From NCBI RefSeq assembly GCF_000313135.1, contig NW_004457265.1, positions 39,019 to 103,018 of the forward strand: 64,000 bases of DNA, written 5' to 3'. The notes beneath the pieces are model-generated. The model saw nothing but the letters and a program-made list of their open reading frames with translations, was not told the origin of the DNA and searched no databases. This document shows positions 11,801 to 23,078 of this stretch, one piece after another (the first letter of the stretch is position 1; every line of letters begins with the position of its first letter). Both the position numbers and the translations under genes were made by a program. The DNA is from Acanthamoeba castellanii str. Neff (Eukaryota; Discosea; Longamoebia; Acanthamoebidae).

Positions 11801-12190
11801 TTCAGATGCTCCAAGCAGGATCTGTGGCTCTGTTGTCCTCTCCATCTTTTTCCACTACTGCAGGGCTGGGGCTGGCCAGCTGCATTCCAGGCATTCCAGG
11901 CATCATCACACTGTGCAACCAATCCACCCACACAGAGTGCACCAACGGCAGGTTGATCCACTTGTACAACTTGCAACTACATAGAAAAGCCAATGAAGAG
12001 GCAGTGGTGATGCCTTACAATGATGTGGGCCATGGCTCTTATGAATTGGGCCTCATGGTCATCCTCCCCTACTAATGAGCCCTCATGCCCTTCATTCCTA
12101 TCATTGTTACCTTCTGCCACCTGGCTTGGCCTATGAGGGGTCTTGGTGAAGTTGCCAAACCTGGCTAGGGCGGGGTGGCCCCCTGGCATC
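8870..12190 (-). mobile_element. Degenerate LINE-like retroelement (ORF1 plus endonuclease part)
   Basis: AT-richer block with no intact gene. On the minus strand, from about 12190 to 9830, come broken frames with Pro-rich and hydrophobic stretches that would be ORF1. At about 9760-9690 there is an apurinic endonuclease-like start (LNLVSINITHSPAHLD, then VLVQETG). At about 9330-9290 follows SGVPICVLNVYAPTEG, the VYAP block typical of LINE endonucleases. At about 9110-9050 (another frame) comes LQDSFWVTHTNTIKFSW, like the conserved D-W/H block near the end of that domain. Several stops and frame changes separate these. No reverse transcriptase was found, so the 3' half is missing or unrecognisable. 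The boundaries are estimates. Confidence 0.6.
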
Positions 12191-12334
12191 CCAAGTTGTT
12201 GTTTGGCTCATGTCTGTTCCAACGGATGGCATCCAATCAACATCGACCGTCCTATTATGGTAAAATAGGAAATGAAAAGAAAACAAGTTCGAAACGAAGA
12301 AATTAAGAGGGAAGACATAAACGAAGAGAGAAAC

Positions 12335-14363
12335 ATGCGGAGAGTGAAGAGCGCCGGGCCTGCGCTGGTGCGGCAGATGGCGACAACAAGTGCTGCAGCG
12401 ATCCCGCCTTATCGCGGCGGTGAGGCATTGTGGGGCACCCGGGCCAGTGAACCACCCGGACCCGCGGCCCTCCCGAAGCAGCCGGCCTCCACTCGGCCCC
12501 CACGCCCGCCCCCTCACCTCTTCCGGCCCTTCACCGTGCGCGGCCTCACCCTCAAGAACCGCATCGTCGTCTCCCCCATGTATTGCCCCCCCCCCGAGTT
12601 TACAACACAACACACAACACACAACACACAACACAACACTACACGACACTACACGACACTACACGACACGCACGTGGTGACCAACCGCTTGGGGAGTGCA
12701 GGTGCATGTACAGCTCGACGGACGGGATGCTGAGCGACTGGCACCTGGTGCACCTGGGTTCGTTCGCCAAGGGCGGAGCCGGGCTGGTCGTGTTCGAGGC
12801 CTCCGCGGTGGTCCCAGAGGGCCGCATCACCCAATATGACGCCGGTGCGCGTGTGCGAGTGCGGTGATGTGCTCGTGTGCGGTGATATGCAGTGGTTGCG
12901 AGACTTATGTTGTTCGCTATCTCGCAGGCATTTGGAAGGACGAACAGATCGGACCCATGAGCCGGATCGTCGACTTCATCCACCAGCACAAGAGCGCGGC
13001 CTGCCTGCAGATCGCGCACGCGGGACGGAAGGCAAGTACCACGCCACCCACCACCCGCCACCCACCATGACGTCCATTTGGCGTGACTGCGCTGATGGTG
13101 GTGTGAATGAACCCGCCGCGCACCCGTCCATGCTCCACAGGGCTCGGCATACCCTCCGCACAACACCTTTGCCAAGCCCAGGGGAGGTGCGCCGGACGCT
13201 GAAGGCGGCTGGCAGACCGTGGGCCCTTCGCCGGTACGGAATTTACCCCTGCTGTGCGCGACTAGTGGTTGATATGTGGGCGCCCACGCACCCGCCTGTG
13301 CAGATCGCTTTCAGTGATGACATGCGCCAGCCAAAGGAGATGACCAAGCAGGAGATCCAGGATACCATCCGGGCATTCGTCGACGCGAGTACGTGAGAGT
13401 ATTATATCTTTTTTCTATACGTGTGAAGTTGATGCTTCACCTATACTTCTTATTTATCAAGCCAATTGGTTTATGCTTTTGGCCAGCTGTGCGAGCCGAC
13501 AAGGCGGGATTCGACGCTGTCGAGGTGCACGGGGCACACGGCTACCTCATCTCCTCCTTCAACTCGCCTCTCTCCAACCACCGAACCGACGACTACGGCG
13601 GGTCGTTCGAGGTACTCTGCCACACAGCCAGCTCCATACCCTCCCAAGCCTCGCCATTTCACCCTTGTGTCGCGTGCGGTGTGTCATGTGTGCGGTGGTG
13701 CGTGCGCGTTGTATTGTAGGGGAGAACAAAGCTGTGCCGGGAGATCGTGAAGGAGGTGCGCAACGCGTGGCCGCGAGAGAAGCCCCTCTTCGTGCGCCTG
13801 TCGTGCACGGACTGGGTCGAGGGCGGCTGGGACCTCCCGCAGACCGTGCGCCTCTGCCGCGACCTCAAGGAGCTCTGCGCCGACGTCATCGACTGCTCCT
13901 CCGGCGGTCAAAGGTTCATACCACGACACACACGCCACACGCCACACACGACACACACGACACACACGACACACACGACACACACCTAACCCTCGGTACC
14001 ACAGCCCCAGCCAGAAGATAGCCGTGGGTCCGAGCTACCAGGTGCCCCTCGCGGACGCGGTGCGCCGCGAGGTGACCATCCCCACCTGCGCCGTGGGCGA
14101 GATCTCGCAGGCGGCGCAGGCCGAGGAGATACTGGTCAACCAGCGGGCCGACCTGGTGGCTATCGGGCGCCAGTTCCTGCGCGATCCCTTCTGGCCTCTC
14201 CACGCCGCCCGCGACCTGGGCGCCGATCTTCACTGGGCCGTCCAGTACGTCGCCCCCTTTTATTTATTTTTATTTATTTATCTTGTTTCATTATCTTTCG
14301 TTACTTTTTACTAAATTCTTATTTTTCAGGTACGACTGGGCTGTGGGGCGACCCAGATTGTGA
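12335..14363 (+). CDS. NADH:flavin oxidoreductase, old yellow enzyme (YqjM-like)
   Basis: FMN-dependent reductase of the OYE family (electrophilic alkenes or other small substrates reduced with NAD(P)H). Nine exons: 12335-12579, 12702-12844, 12928-13031, 13141-13233, 13304-13388, 13487-13611, 13720-13913, 14005-14244, 14330-14363; 420 residues. Family blocks occur in order: NRIVVSPM followed by Cys and [44 protein letters not shown] plus DYGGS, IDCSSGG, and near the C-terminus [13 protein letters not shown]. The SPMC start is that of the bacterial YqjM-type branch. About 80 N-terminal residues are Arg/Ser/Pro-rich and may be a mitochondrial presequence; an in-frame ATG also exists at 12272. 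Intron 3 uses a GC donor. Introns 1 and 7 hold ACAC-type repeats. Confidence 0.9.
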
Positions 14364-14420
14364 GGATATTAGTTGTTTTTTTATTTTTATTTTTTTAACA
14401 ACAATACACAACACACAACA

Positions 14421-15356
14421 ATGATGGCGGAACGCGAGGCCTGGGTCTACAAAGCCAAGCTCGCCGAGAATGCTGAGCGCTATGACGACATGGTGGCGGC
14501 TGTCAAGGAGGTGGCCGCCAGTGGTGAGGGCCTGTCGGTGGAGGAGCGCGTCATGTTCAGCGTGGCCTACGCCAACCTCATCGGCTCGGCGAGAGCTTCA
14601 TGGCGCGTGGTGTCCTCCATTCTCAAAAGGGAGGAACGCCTTGAGGAGAAGGTCGAGCGGAGGGTCAGGCTGGCCCGCGCCCTGGTACGCAAGCTCGAGG
14701 GCGAGATGGACTCTATCTGTCAAGAGTGCGTGGATCTTATCGATGACCACTTCCTCCCCTCGGCCTCCGACCTCGACAGCCAGACCTTCTTCCTCAAGCA
14801 GTACGCCTTCATCTACTTCAGCTTCACCTTTGCACTTCACGCGTGTTTCAGTGAAGTGTTCATTCGTCTACCTTTCCGGTTTTTAAACACGGAGCCGATT
14901 TGATTGGCTTGGCTGACCACACCCACACAGGAAGGGTGACTACCTCCGGTACAAGGCCGAGTATGCATCTGGCGAGAGGTACCAGGAGGCTATCGAGGCC
15001 GCCCGCCAGGCCTACCAGTCCGCAACTGATGTTGCCCAAGGTCTGCTTTCTCCTCCTGCTAATTGATGATGATAATGATGATGATGACACGCCTCTCCGC
15101 AGAGCTGCCGCCTACGCACTTGAACCGCATGGGCCTGGCGCTCAACTTCTGCGTGTTCTACCGCGAGTGCATGCAGTCGCCGTATAAGGCGTGCCAGATC
15201 GCCGAGCAGGCGGTGGACGAGGCCAACAACCATCTCAACCGCACTGGCCAGGAGGACAGGGACGCCAGACTCGTGATGCAGCTCCTGGAGGACAACCTCA
15301 CTCTCTGGGCTTCTGAGATGCAGAAGACCCACCACGAGGGCCAGAAGACTGACTGA
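14421..15356 (+). CDS. 14-3-3 family phosphopeptide-binding protein
   Basis: Adaptor that binds phosphoserine/threonine motifs as a dimer in the cytosol. Exons 14421-14800, 14931-15040 and 15103-15356; 247 residues, normal family length. Both signatures are present: RVMFSVAYANLIGSARASW (residues 43-61) and LVMQLLEDNLTLWASE near the C-terminus. The pocket Arg-Tyr pair is kept (DYLRYKAEYA), as are the Asn in LALNF and the Arg of SARASW. The usual pocket lysine in SVAYKN is alanine here (Ala51, codon 14571-14573), so binding may be altered. The gene starts 58 bases after the OYE stop. Probably a divergent paralogue rather than the only 14-3-3. Confidence 0.95.
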
Positions 15357-15554
15357 GCCAGGCCCAAACGGCCACCGCAAAAGCGCGGGAAACTATTCGG
15401 CGGAAAATAGTTTCCTTGCCTTTTCTTTTGGACTTTGTCCGCTGCACTTTCCGTTGCGTTCCCCCTTCTCGCGTTGTCATCAATCAACCAATCCTCCTGC
15501 CAGGGTGCTTCAAAGTTGCGCAATTAACAAGCAGCAAGAGCTTGATCATTCGAT

Positions 15555-16700
15555 ATGTCGTTTTGGATTTTTGGAAAGCAGAAGACTCCCAAGGGTACCC
15601 CTCTGCCCACCTCCTGCACCTCGACTCGATCAAATGGCTCACGCAATGAATCAATTAGAGATCTTGAGAGAAAATCAGAGGGCGTTGCGACGCGCGATGC
15701 GTGAGCTGGAACGAGAGCGAACCAATCTGCAGCGACAAGAAAAGAATCTCACAATCGAAATCAAGCAGATGGCCAAGAAGGGTCAAATGGTACAGCCGTG
15801 TGCACAGGTAGCCTCTCCCAACATAAGGCCAGCCTCCCTGATTTGTCTCTCTTATCCACAGTCTGCCGCGAAGATCATGGCGCGAGATCTCGTGCGCACG
15901 CGTTCTCAGATCACCAAATTCTACCAACTCAAGTCACACCTCCAGGCTGTCAGCCTCCGCATGCAGGTACCTGGTTCCCACCTCACACATGAGGCTGGCT
16001 GGTTATCTGACGCTAGCGCTATTACTTCTTGTCCACCTCTTGCTGTGGGCTCCTGCTTGGCGTGGTGTAACCACAGACGCTGCAATCGCAGCAGGCGATG
16101 TCGGACGCGATGAAGGGAGCGACGAAGGCGATGATGGTGATGAACAGGCGCATGAATATACCCGCCATGCAGAAGATCCTACAGAACTTTGAGATGCAGT
16201 CAGAGATGATGGACATGAAGGAGGAGATGATGGCCGACGCCATGGACGACATCTTCGACGAGGATCAGGAAGAGGAGGAGACCGACGAGATCCTCAATCA
16301 GGTCCTCGACGAGATCGGCATCAACCTTTCCTCAGAGGTACACCCAGACCCTGTCGAGCAGCCTGCGCTGCTTCCCCGCTGTTGCTACAGTGCTGACGTG
16401 GTCCTGCTCTTCTTCTTCTTCAAACCGCGCCAGCTGGTGGACGCCCCAACGAGCATGGGCGCGACCAACGTCAAGCAAAAGACGGCGGCCGTGCTGTCGG
16501 AGGGTGGCGGACCCGCTCCCGGAGGAGGAGCCGGCGGACGACGGCCCGGACCTGGCGGCGGTGGCAACGGAGGAGCCGGAGGTGGCGGCGGTGGCGGCAT
16601 GGGCGTGGGACCTTCGGTCGGCCCGAGCGACGGCGGCGTGCCGGCCAGCGACGAAGACGACGATCTGGCCGCGCGTCTCGAGGCCCTCAAGCGGAACTAG
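15555..16700 (+). CDS. CHMP2: ESCRT-III subunit, CHMP2/Vps2-like
   Basis: Snf7-family subunit of ESCRT-III, which remodels endosomal and other membranes with Vps4. Exons 15555-15594, 15659-15789, 15862-15966, 16077-16337 and 16434-16700; 267 residues. The CHMP2 pattern is clear: MSFWIFGKQKTP, then ENQRALRRAMRELERER, KKGQM, AKIMARDLVRTRSQ, GATKAMMVMNRRMN and MDMKEEMMADAMDD. The C-terminus DLAARLEALKRN is an MIM1 motif for the Vps4 MIT domain. A Gly/Pro-rich linker (about residues 205-250) is longer than in animal CHMP2. Basic N-terminal helices and an acidic C-terminal region fit the autoinhibited Snf7 fold. Confidence 0.93.
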
Positions 16701-16902
16701 TTCGCGTAACAGAGCTGCCGAGCAACCAAGCAAGCCTTACCGCCATCGCCACACTCTAACCCTTCGTCATCACCCTGTGTTGTAGATATCCTTCCCCATC
16801 TTGTTGTGTTGTGTTGGTTTTGTCTCAAGAGACGCCACGTCACCCTGCGGCAGTTTCGCTTTCGTGTGCAGTTTCTCTTTGTTTCATTTTCGAATCGAAG
16901 AG

Positions 16903-17544
16903 ATGATGCAAGAGAAGGACAGCGCGGACCACCTGCCCACCCTCTTCCCTCCGGCCCGGTTCGGGCTGGTCGAGAATGGAGTCTACAGATCGGCCGTGCT
17001 GCGACCACCCAACTTTGCCTACGTCAAGCAGCTGCGGCTGCGCACGGTCGTGCGTCTATCGCCTGAGGTGCCCAACAAGTACATTACGGCATTCTACGAG
17101 GAGAATGGGGTGCGAATCATCCATTTGGGGCTAAAGGCGCTCGAGATTTCCAAGGAGCGAGTAGCGAGCAATGCAACGGAGACGAACACGCTGCTCACCG
17201 AGGAGGTGGTGAAGGAGGCGCTCGAGATCATCCTCGACGCGCGACATCACCCGCTTCTACTCGTTTGCAGCTCGGGCTGCCACCACACGGGGATCGTGGT
17301 AGCCTGCCTGCGCAAGCTGCTCGACTACAACCTCACCTCCATCCTGCAGGAGTACCGCGACTACGCCCTCTCCAACACGCGCGCCATCAACGAGCAGTTC
17401 ATCGAGTTGTTCGACACCGACCTCGTCACTCTGCCACCCGAGGAGCGTCTGCCCTCGTGGTTCCTCGACTGGCGACGGATGAAGGGCGAAGAGGAGGAGG
17501 AAGCAGAAGCTTCCATCAACCACGGTGTCACAATTCAACATTAA
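16903..17544 (+). CDS. SIW14/OCA-type dual-specificity phosphatase, catalytic Arg missing
   Basis: Intronless gene of 213 residues. The N-terminal block PPARFGLVENGVYRSA (about 18-33) and LRLRTVVRLSPE are typical of plant and fungal SIW14/OCA atypical tyrosine phosphatases, some of which act on inositol pyrophosphates. The P-loop reads VCSSGCHHTG with Cys122; the family motif is C-X5-R, but position 128 is His (codon 17284-17286). The WPD-type Asp is not obvious. This points to a pseudophosphatase, as in some OCA proteins, or to sharply reduced activity. The first ATG of a double Met after an AT-rich leader was taken as start. The acidic C-terminal tail contains a run of Glu. Confidence 0.85.
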   Translation: MMQEKDSADHLPTLFPPARFGLVENGVYRSAVLRPPNFAYVKQLRLRTVVRLSPEVPNKYITAFYEENGVRIIHLGLKALEISKERVASNATETNTLLTEEVVKEALEIILDARHHPLLLVCSSGCHHTGIVVACLRKLLDYNLTSILQEYRDYALSNTRAINEQFIELFDTDLVTLPPEERLPSWFLDWRRMKGEEEEEAEASINHGVTIQH

Positions 17545-17715
17545 AATTGAAGAACAACGCCAGCGCATCCACAAGTGTCTGCGCAGATTTTGTACCATCT
17601 TCGTTTCAGTCTCGTATTTGCAGCCGAAAATTTGGCCAAAGAGTTCTGAAATTTTCGTAGGCCTGCAACTCGCCTTGACGTGATCAGCGTGCGAGACAAA
17701 CAACAGTCCTCGAAG

Positions 17716-20700
17716 ATGCTGAGAAGGCGGTGCAGTACGAGCGCGCAGCGATGTTCGGCGCCACTACCACAGTTCCGACCTGTGGCCTGGCAAGCCAGTG
17801 CCACGCTCCGTCCGCGCCAGGGATTTAGTGCACCTCTTGCTACAACTTCCGTTTCATCGAGTGCAGTACCGCGGGCACCCTTGTCCCAGCAGCCGCACTA
17901 CGTTCGCGGCCACGCAACTACGGCCACGGCTACAGCTACGGCCACCGCGCCGGCGGAGCAGCAGTCGGCCGAGCTGGGCCTCACGTGGCTCGCTGACTAC
18001 CGCCCCCCGCTCTACACCGTAGATGACGTTCACCTGACCTTCGGCATTGAGGACGCGCACACCACCGTCAGCTCCATCCTCCACTGCAGGTAAGATGTGA
18101 TTAATTTGTTTTTCCCTTTATTTTTTACATCTTATGTCTTGTGCGGTCGAGTGCAGGCACAACCCAAAGGCAGGGGAGATGGCGCCTATCGTGCTAGATG
18201 GTGGACCGCCTAGCGATATGAAGCTCTTGAGCGTGACCCTCGATCGTGTGCCGCTCCAGGCCGGCTCCGACTACAAGGTACCACCTGGCTCAAACAAAGC
18301 GGACCGAGTGGCACAGTGCCCTCAGTGGTGTGTTCTGACACAAGCCCAGGTCGACGAAGCGTCGGGAAGGCTCCACATCTCCAAACGCCCGGCCCAGCCC
18401 GCATTCACACTGGAGATCGCCACAGCGATCGAGCCCAAGAAAAACACCGCTCTTGAGGGTACGACATTGGTCTGGACTGGAGGCCTCCGCCACCTCGTTT
18501 CGTTGCTGGTCCTCAACTAACTGACCAAGCACTGGCTGATCAGGGCTTTATCAATCGAACGACGTGATGCTCACCCAGTGCGAGGCGGAGGGTACGCCGC
18601 TGCCGCTGCCGCACCCAGAAGGCGGTCTTGTAGAGCTTAAACGATCGTTCGATTTCACCAAACACAGGTTTCCGCCGTATCACGTACTTCTTCGACAGGC
18701 CTGACGTGCTTGCCAAGTATACCACCACCATCGTCGCCGACAAGGTCAAGTACCCCGTCCTCCTGTCCAACGGTACCCGCCCCACTCTCTCGACCTCCGC
18801 TTCAACACGATGGTCGATCATGACTCACCCGGCCAACGCGCACAGGAAATCTTGTGGCCGAGGGACAGACGGAAGGCGGTAAGCACTGGGCCAAGTGGGA
18901 AGGTACTCTCTAAAATGAGGCGTGATACGGAGATACGTAGAGGGCTCGCTGACTCACCCTTGCACCGGTACTATAGACCCGTACCCAAAGCCCGCCTACC
19001 TCTTCGCACTCGTCGCTGGCCAGCTGCACTATCTCGAGGAGACCTACACCACCGCGGCATCCAAGCGAAAGGTGCGGTCAACCAGATAGCAGACCTGATG
19101 TCCGCTGGTAGTAGATTACCACTCATCATCGTTTGTTGAACAGGTGACTTTGCGCATTTACACTGAGGAGGAAAACGTCTACAAGGTCGGTCACGCCATG
19201 GCCTCTCTTCGCAGAGCGATGAAGGTGCTTCTTCGTCTTCTTCTTCTTCTTCTTCTTCTTATCCACCAGTCCCTTTCTCGCGTTTCGAGGCCGCCTGACG
19301 AACACCACGCGTGGTGCATGTAGTGGGACGAAGACAAGTATGGGCTCGAGTACGACCTGGCCAACATGAACATCGTCGCGGTGAACGACTTCAACATGGG
19401 GGCCATGGAGAACAAAGGCACGCGCCCTTTCCCATCTGTTCACATACGCTACAAGAGCCTTCTCGTGGTCTGACCTCCTTATTCCCGCAACCAACCCTCA
19501 TCATCTAGGCCTCAACATCTTCAACAGCAAATATCTCGTGGCCGATTCCAGGACCGCCACCGATGACGATTTCATGAACGTCGAGCGCGTTATCGGTCAC
19601 GAGGTACATAGTCTCTATGTTCTTCGTCGTCTTCTTCATCTTCTTCTGCGCTTACATTGACAGTGCACCACACCACAACAATCGGTAGTATTTCCACAAC
19701 TACACGGGCAATAGGGTCACCCTCCGAGACTGGTTCCAGCTGTCGCTCAAGGAGGGCCTCACGGTCTTCCGCGAGAATCAGTTCATGGCCGACCACCACA
19801 GCCCCGCCGTGCAGCGGATCAACGAAGTGACCACCCTGCGTAACTCGCAGTTCCGGGAGGACTCTGGCCCCATGGCGCATTCGGTCAGGCCGGCCTCCTA
19901 CATCGACATCTCCAACTTCTACACCACGACCATCTATGAAAAGGCACCGACCGACCGACCAAGCCATCCATGGTGGCGCCTTGCGCGTCGTGACACTCAC
20001 TGACAAAGTACTCCTGCTGTGCGCTGTTGGTCCACAGGGCGCCGAGGTGGTGGGAATGCTGCACACGCTGCTGGGCGATGACACGTTCACCCGAGGCGTG
20101 CAGACCTATCTGCGCGAGAACGACGGCAAGGCCGCCACCGTGGAGGACTTTGTCCGGGCCATGGAGACAGTGAGCGGCCGCACCCTCTCGCAGTTCTACC
20201 GCTGGTTCGGCCTCCACTCCAGGGCGCTCTCTGTTCGGTCGGTTCTCACACGCGCGTTCGGTGCACCACGTGGTGGGTGGGTGTGCAGGTACGACCAGGC
20301 GGGCACGCCGGAGGTCAAGGTGGCGAAGGAGTCGTTCGACGAGCGGGCGCGTCAGTACAAGCTCACCCTGGCCCAGTCGCCCGCCTCGACCCCCGGCCAG
20401 CCGGCCGAATCCAAGCGGCCCTTCCTCATCCCCGTCACCGTCGGACTGCTCGGCCGGTACCCATTGCGCCTCAAATGGGGTAAGCACGGCCAGAGGCCCG
20501 ACTGACCAACCGAGGTGTGATGTGTGTTGACGACAGGGACGGCCAACCGATCCACAGCCAGCTCAGTGACTCCGACCCAGAGCTGGCCAGCCACACGCTC
20601 GAGCTCAGCGACGTCGAGCAGGTACCTCGCATTTACGAAAGAGAAGAGAGGCGCCGGCGTTCAGTGTCGCGTTCTGACTTCTCTTTCGCTTCTTCTGCCC

Positions 20701-22806
20701 TCCTGCGCAGTCTTTTGTGTTCAACAACGTGGCCAGCAAGCCCGTGCTGTCGGTTCTGCGCCACTTCTCGGCGCCCGTTAAACTTGTCCACCAGTACCTG
20801 CTCCCCGCAATCCATTGATTGATTGAACTTGGATTGATCTTGAATTGATTCTTCTGGTCTCGGTCCGGCACAGGCAAACGAAGGAGGACCGTTTGCTGCT
20901 GCTGCGCCACGACACGGACGCCTTCAATCGCTGGGAGAGCTGCCAGCATCTGGCCCTCGACGCGGCCCTCGCGCTCGTCGAGCAGCAGGCCACCTCGCCC
21001 GTACCTCCTCCTTACTATCTCTTCCACTGGCCACACGCCCGCAAACTGGCCTTGAAGGCTTCTCCTCAACTCTTGACACACGACACGACACGACCAACGA
21101 CACGACACGACCAATGACACGACCAACGACACGACAACCAGGATGTGGACCCTTCGCAGGTCGACCCTCAGTTCGTCGAAGCCTTGGGGTCGGTGCTCAA
21201 GTCTGTCCTCGACAGTGCGCGCCCTTCTTCCCCCGAAACGCGCGCAACTCGACCTTGGCTCACGTGTGTCGTCGTCGTCGTCGTGTGTGTGTCGTTGTGT
21301 GTTGTGTGTTGTGTGTGTCTGTGTGTGTGTGTGTCTGTGTGCGCGTGTGTGTGTGTGTGTGTGTGTCGTTGTTTGTGTATGTGTCCTGTTGCTCTCAGGT
21401 CCCGGACTCAATGACAACGCGTTCATTGCACGTCTGTTGAGCCTGCCCAGCGAATCGTACATCGGCCAGCAGATGGCGGTGCTCGACGTCGTACGCGTGC
21501 ACAAGGCCCGCAAGGCATTGAAGGCCGTCATCGGCAAGGAGCACCGCAAGCACCTCGAGCGGGTACCCATAGGATCCCTCACTTGATCACATCGTCATCG
21601 TCGCCATCATGTCGAGATTCACCTCACATATCTGTTGCTTTTCTCTCAGGTCTACGACAAGTTCCACGAGCTGGTGCCGATTGACTTCAGCGACGAACCA
21701 GGTACGCAGTGCCCCCACCGTCGGCTCTGACGGTTCCAGAAGACCTGTGGTGTGCTGACGCACGTTGTGTGGTGCAGGCCGAGGGAAACGGGAGGTGAAG
21801 AACATGGCGCTGGACTACCTCATGCACGGCGATCTCCACGAGGGCCGCACCGATGCGACCTCGCGCTGCACACAACAGTTCGGCGATGCACGCAACATGA
21901 CCGACAAGTGCGTGTCGTTCCAACACGCACACGCACACGACCACCGCACACGCACACGCGCACCTCCAGTCCTGGAAAGGCTAACTGCAGCTAACGATAT
22001 ACATCTCTCACCGCTGGACAGGCTGGCGGCGTTGACGCTGTTGGCCCACATGCCGCAGACTCAGCGCGAGGCCGTCAAGGCGCTCGACAAGTCCCTCCAG
22101 GAGTGGTCCCAGGACCTGCTGCTTATGAACAAGTGGTTCAGAATCCAAGCCACAGGTACGTACTACCCAACGACCCTGGTGATGATGTGTGCCCTCAATT
22201 GGTTGACTTTAACTGTTGCGTGTTGCGTGTTGCGTGTTGCGTGTTGCGTGTTGCGTGTTGCGTGTTGCGTGTTGCGTGTTGCGTGTTGCGTGTTGCGCAG
22301 CGCCATTGATGGATCGCACGCTCACTGTCGTGAAGGAGCTCACCAAGCACCCGCAGTACCACGCCAAGAATCCCAACAACATCTACTCGCTGGTCGGCGG
22401 CTTCGTGATGGCCAACCAGTACTGCTTCCACGGCGCCCCGGAGCAGAGCTATGCCTTCCTGGCCTCGCAGATCACCCTGCTCAACACAGTAAACCCTCAG
22501 GTATGTCAGCATTCTCTATTTACATGTACTATTATATAATAATACTATCAATATATAATACTAATAATATATATTGATATTGATATATTCTTAATACACA
22601 ACATGTTGTAATGTCGATTGCAGGTGGCGGCGCGGTTGGTGAAGGCGATGGAGGACGTGGTGCGTCTGCCCCAGCGCAACAGGGAGGTGGCGGCGGCCCA
22701 GCTCCAGACCCTCCTCGATATGCCCGGCCTGGCCAAGGAGGTCTATGAGGTCGCTTCCCGCTGCCACACCGCTGCCGTCGCCGGCCCAGCGAATCGCTCA
22801 CATTGA
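17716..22806 (+). CDS. M1 zinc aminopeptidase, PepN type, likely mitochondrial
   Basis: Removes N-terminal residues from peptides. 23 exons giving 999 residues: 17716-18089, 18157-18277, 18350-18458, 18544-18591, 18668-18772, 18846-18902, 18977-19071, 19144-19224, 19324-19417, 19509-19603, 19689-19943, 20038-20204, 20289-20456, 20537-20621, 20711-20793, 20874-21000, 21142-21214, 21399-21562, 21650-21701, 21778-21907, 22022-22155, 22301-22500, 22624-22806. GAMEN is at 356-360 and HEYFH at 392-396, with the third zinc ligand Glu415 (H-E-X2-H-X18-E). The C-terminal PepN-type domains follow (SAPVKL, NNMTD-like, NPQVAARL). The first 70 residues are Arg/Ser/Ala-rich, a likely mitochondrial presequence. 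An intron splits HE from YFH. Introns 9 and 11 appear to be GC-AG. Confidence 0.95.
21280..21370 (+). repeat. GT-rich microsatellite in aminopeptidase intron
   Basis: About 85 bases of almost pure GT/GTGTC repeat inside the intron before exon 18 of the aminopeptidase gene. It stays outside the coding sequence. Confidence 0.9.
22214..22298 (+). repeat. Heptamer tandem repeat TGTTGCG, about 12 copies
   Basis: Perfect 7-base units fill the intron before exon 22 of the aminopeptidase gene and end at the acceptor GCGCAG. The last repeat unit practically forms the splice acceptor. Confidence 0.92.
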
Positions 22807-23078
22807 AGAGAAGAGAAGGCCTTCACCAACCAAACTTTGTTGATACCACTCACAAAACCGAGCACAGAGGAGAAATTGCAAGAGCGGGAACGATACACTC
22901 GGGCCGGGCTGGGCTGGGAAGGTATCTTCAAGAAAGCTGCGAAGCTGGTGTAGCCCAATTAAGTGATAAATAAATAGAAATTAAAAAATAAATGGAGATA
23001 ACGCATAGATATTCAAGTGTTGTACATTGTTTGTTGCGAACTACTGATGATCGATCAGGTTCGGGGTGAGGGGAAAAG
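22807..23078. other. Intergenic, convergent gene ends
   Basis: 3' ends of the aminopeptidase (plus) and the coiled-coil gene (minus) meet here. AT-rich sequence with AATAAA-like words near 22960-22990. Nothing else seen. Confidence 0.6.

Noticed and set aside
22214..22298. CRISPR-like array
   Set aside because: Perfect 7-base tandem repeat without spacers, inside a eukaryotic intron.
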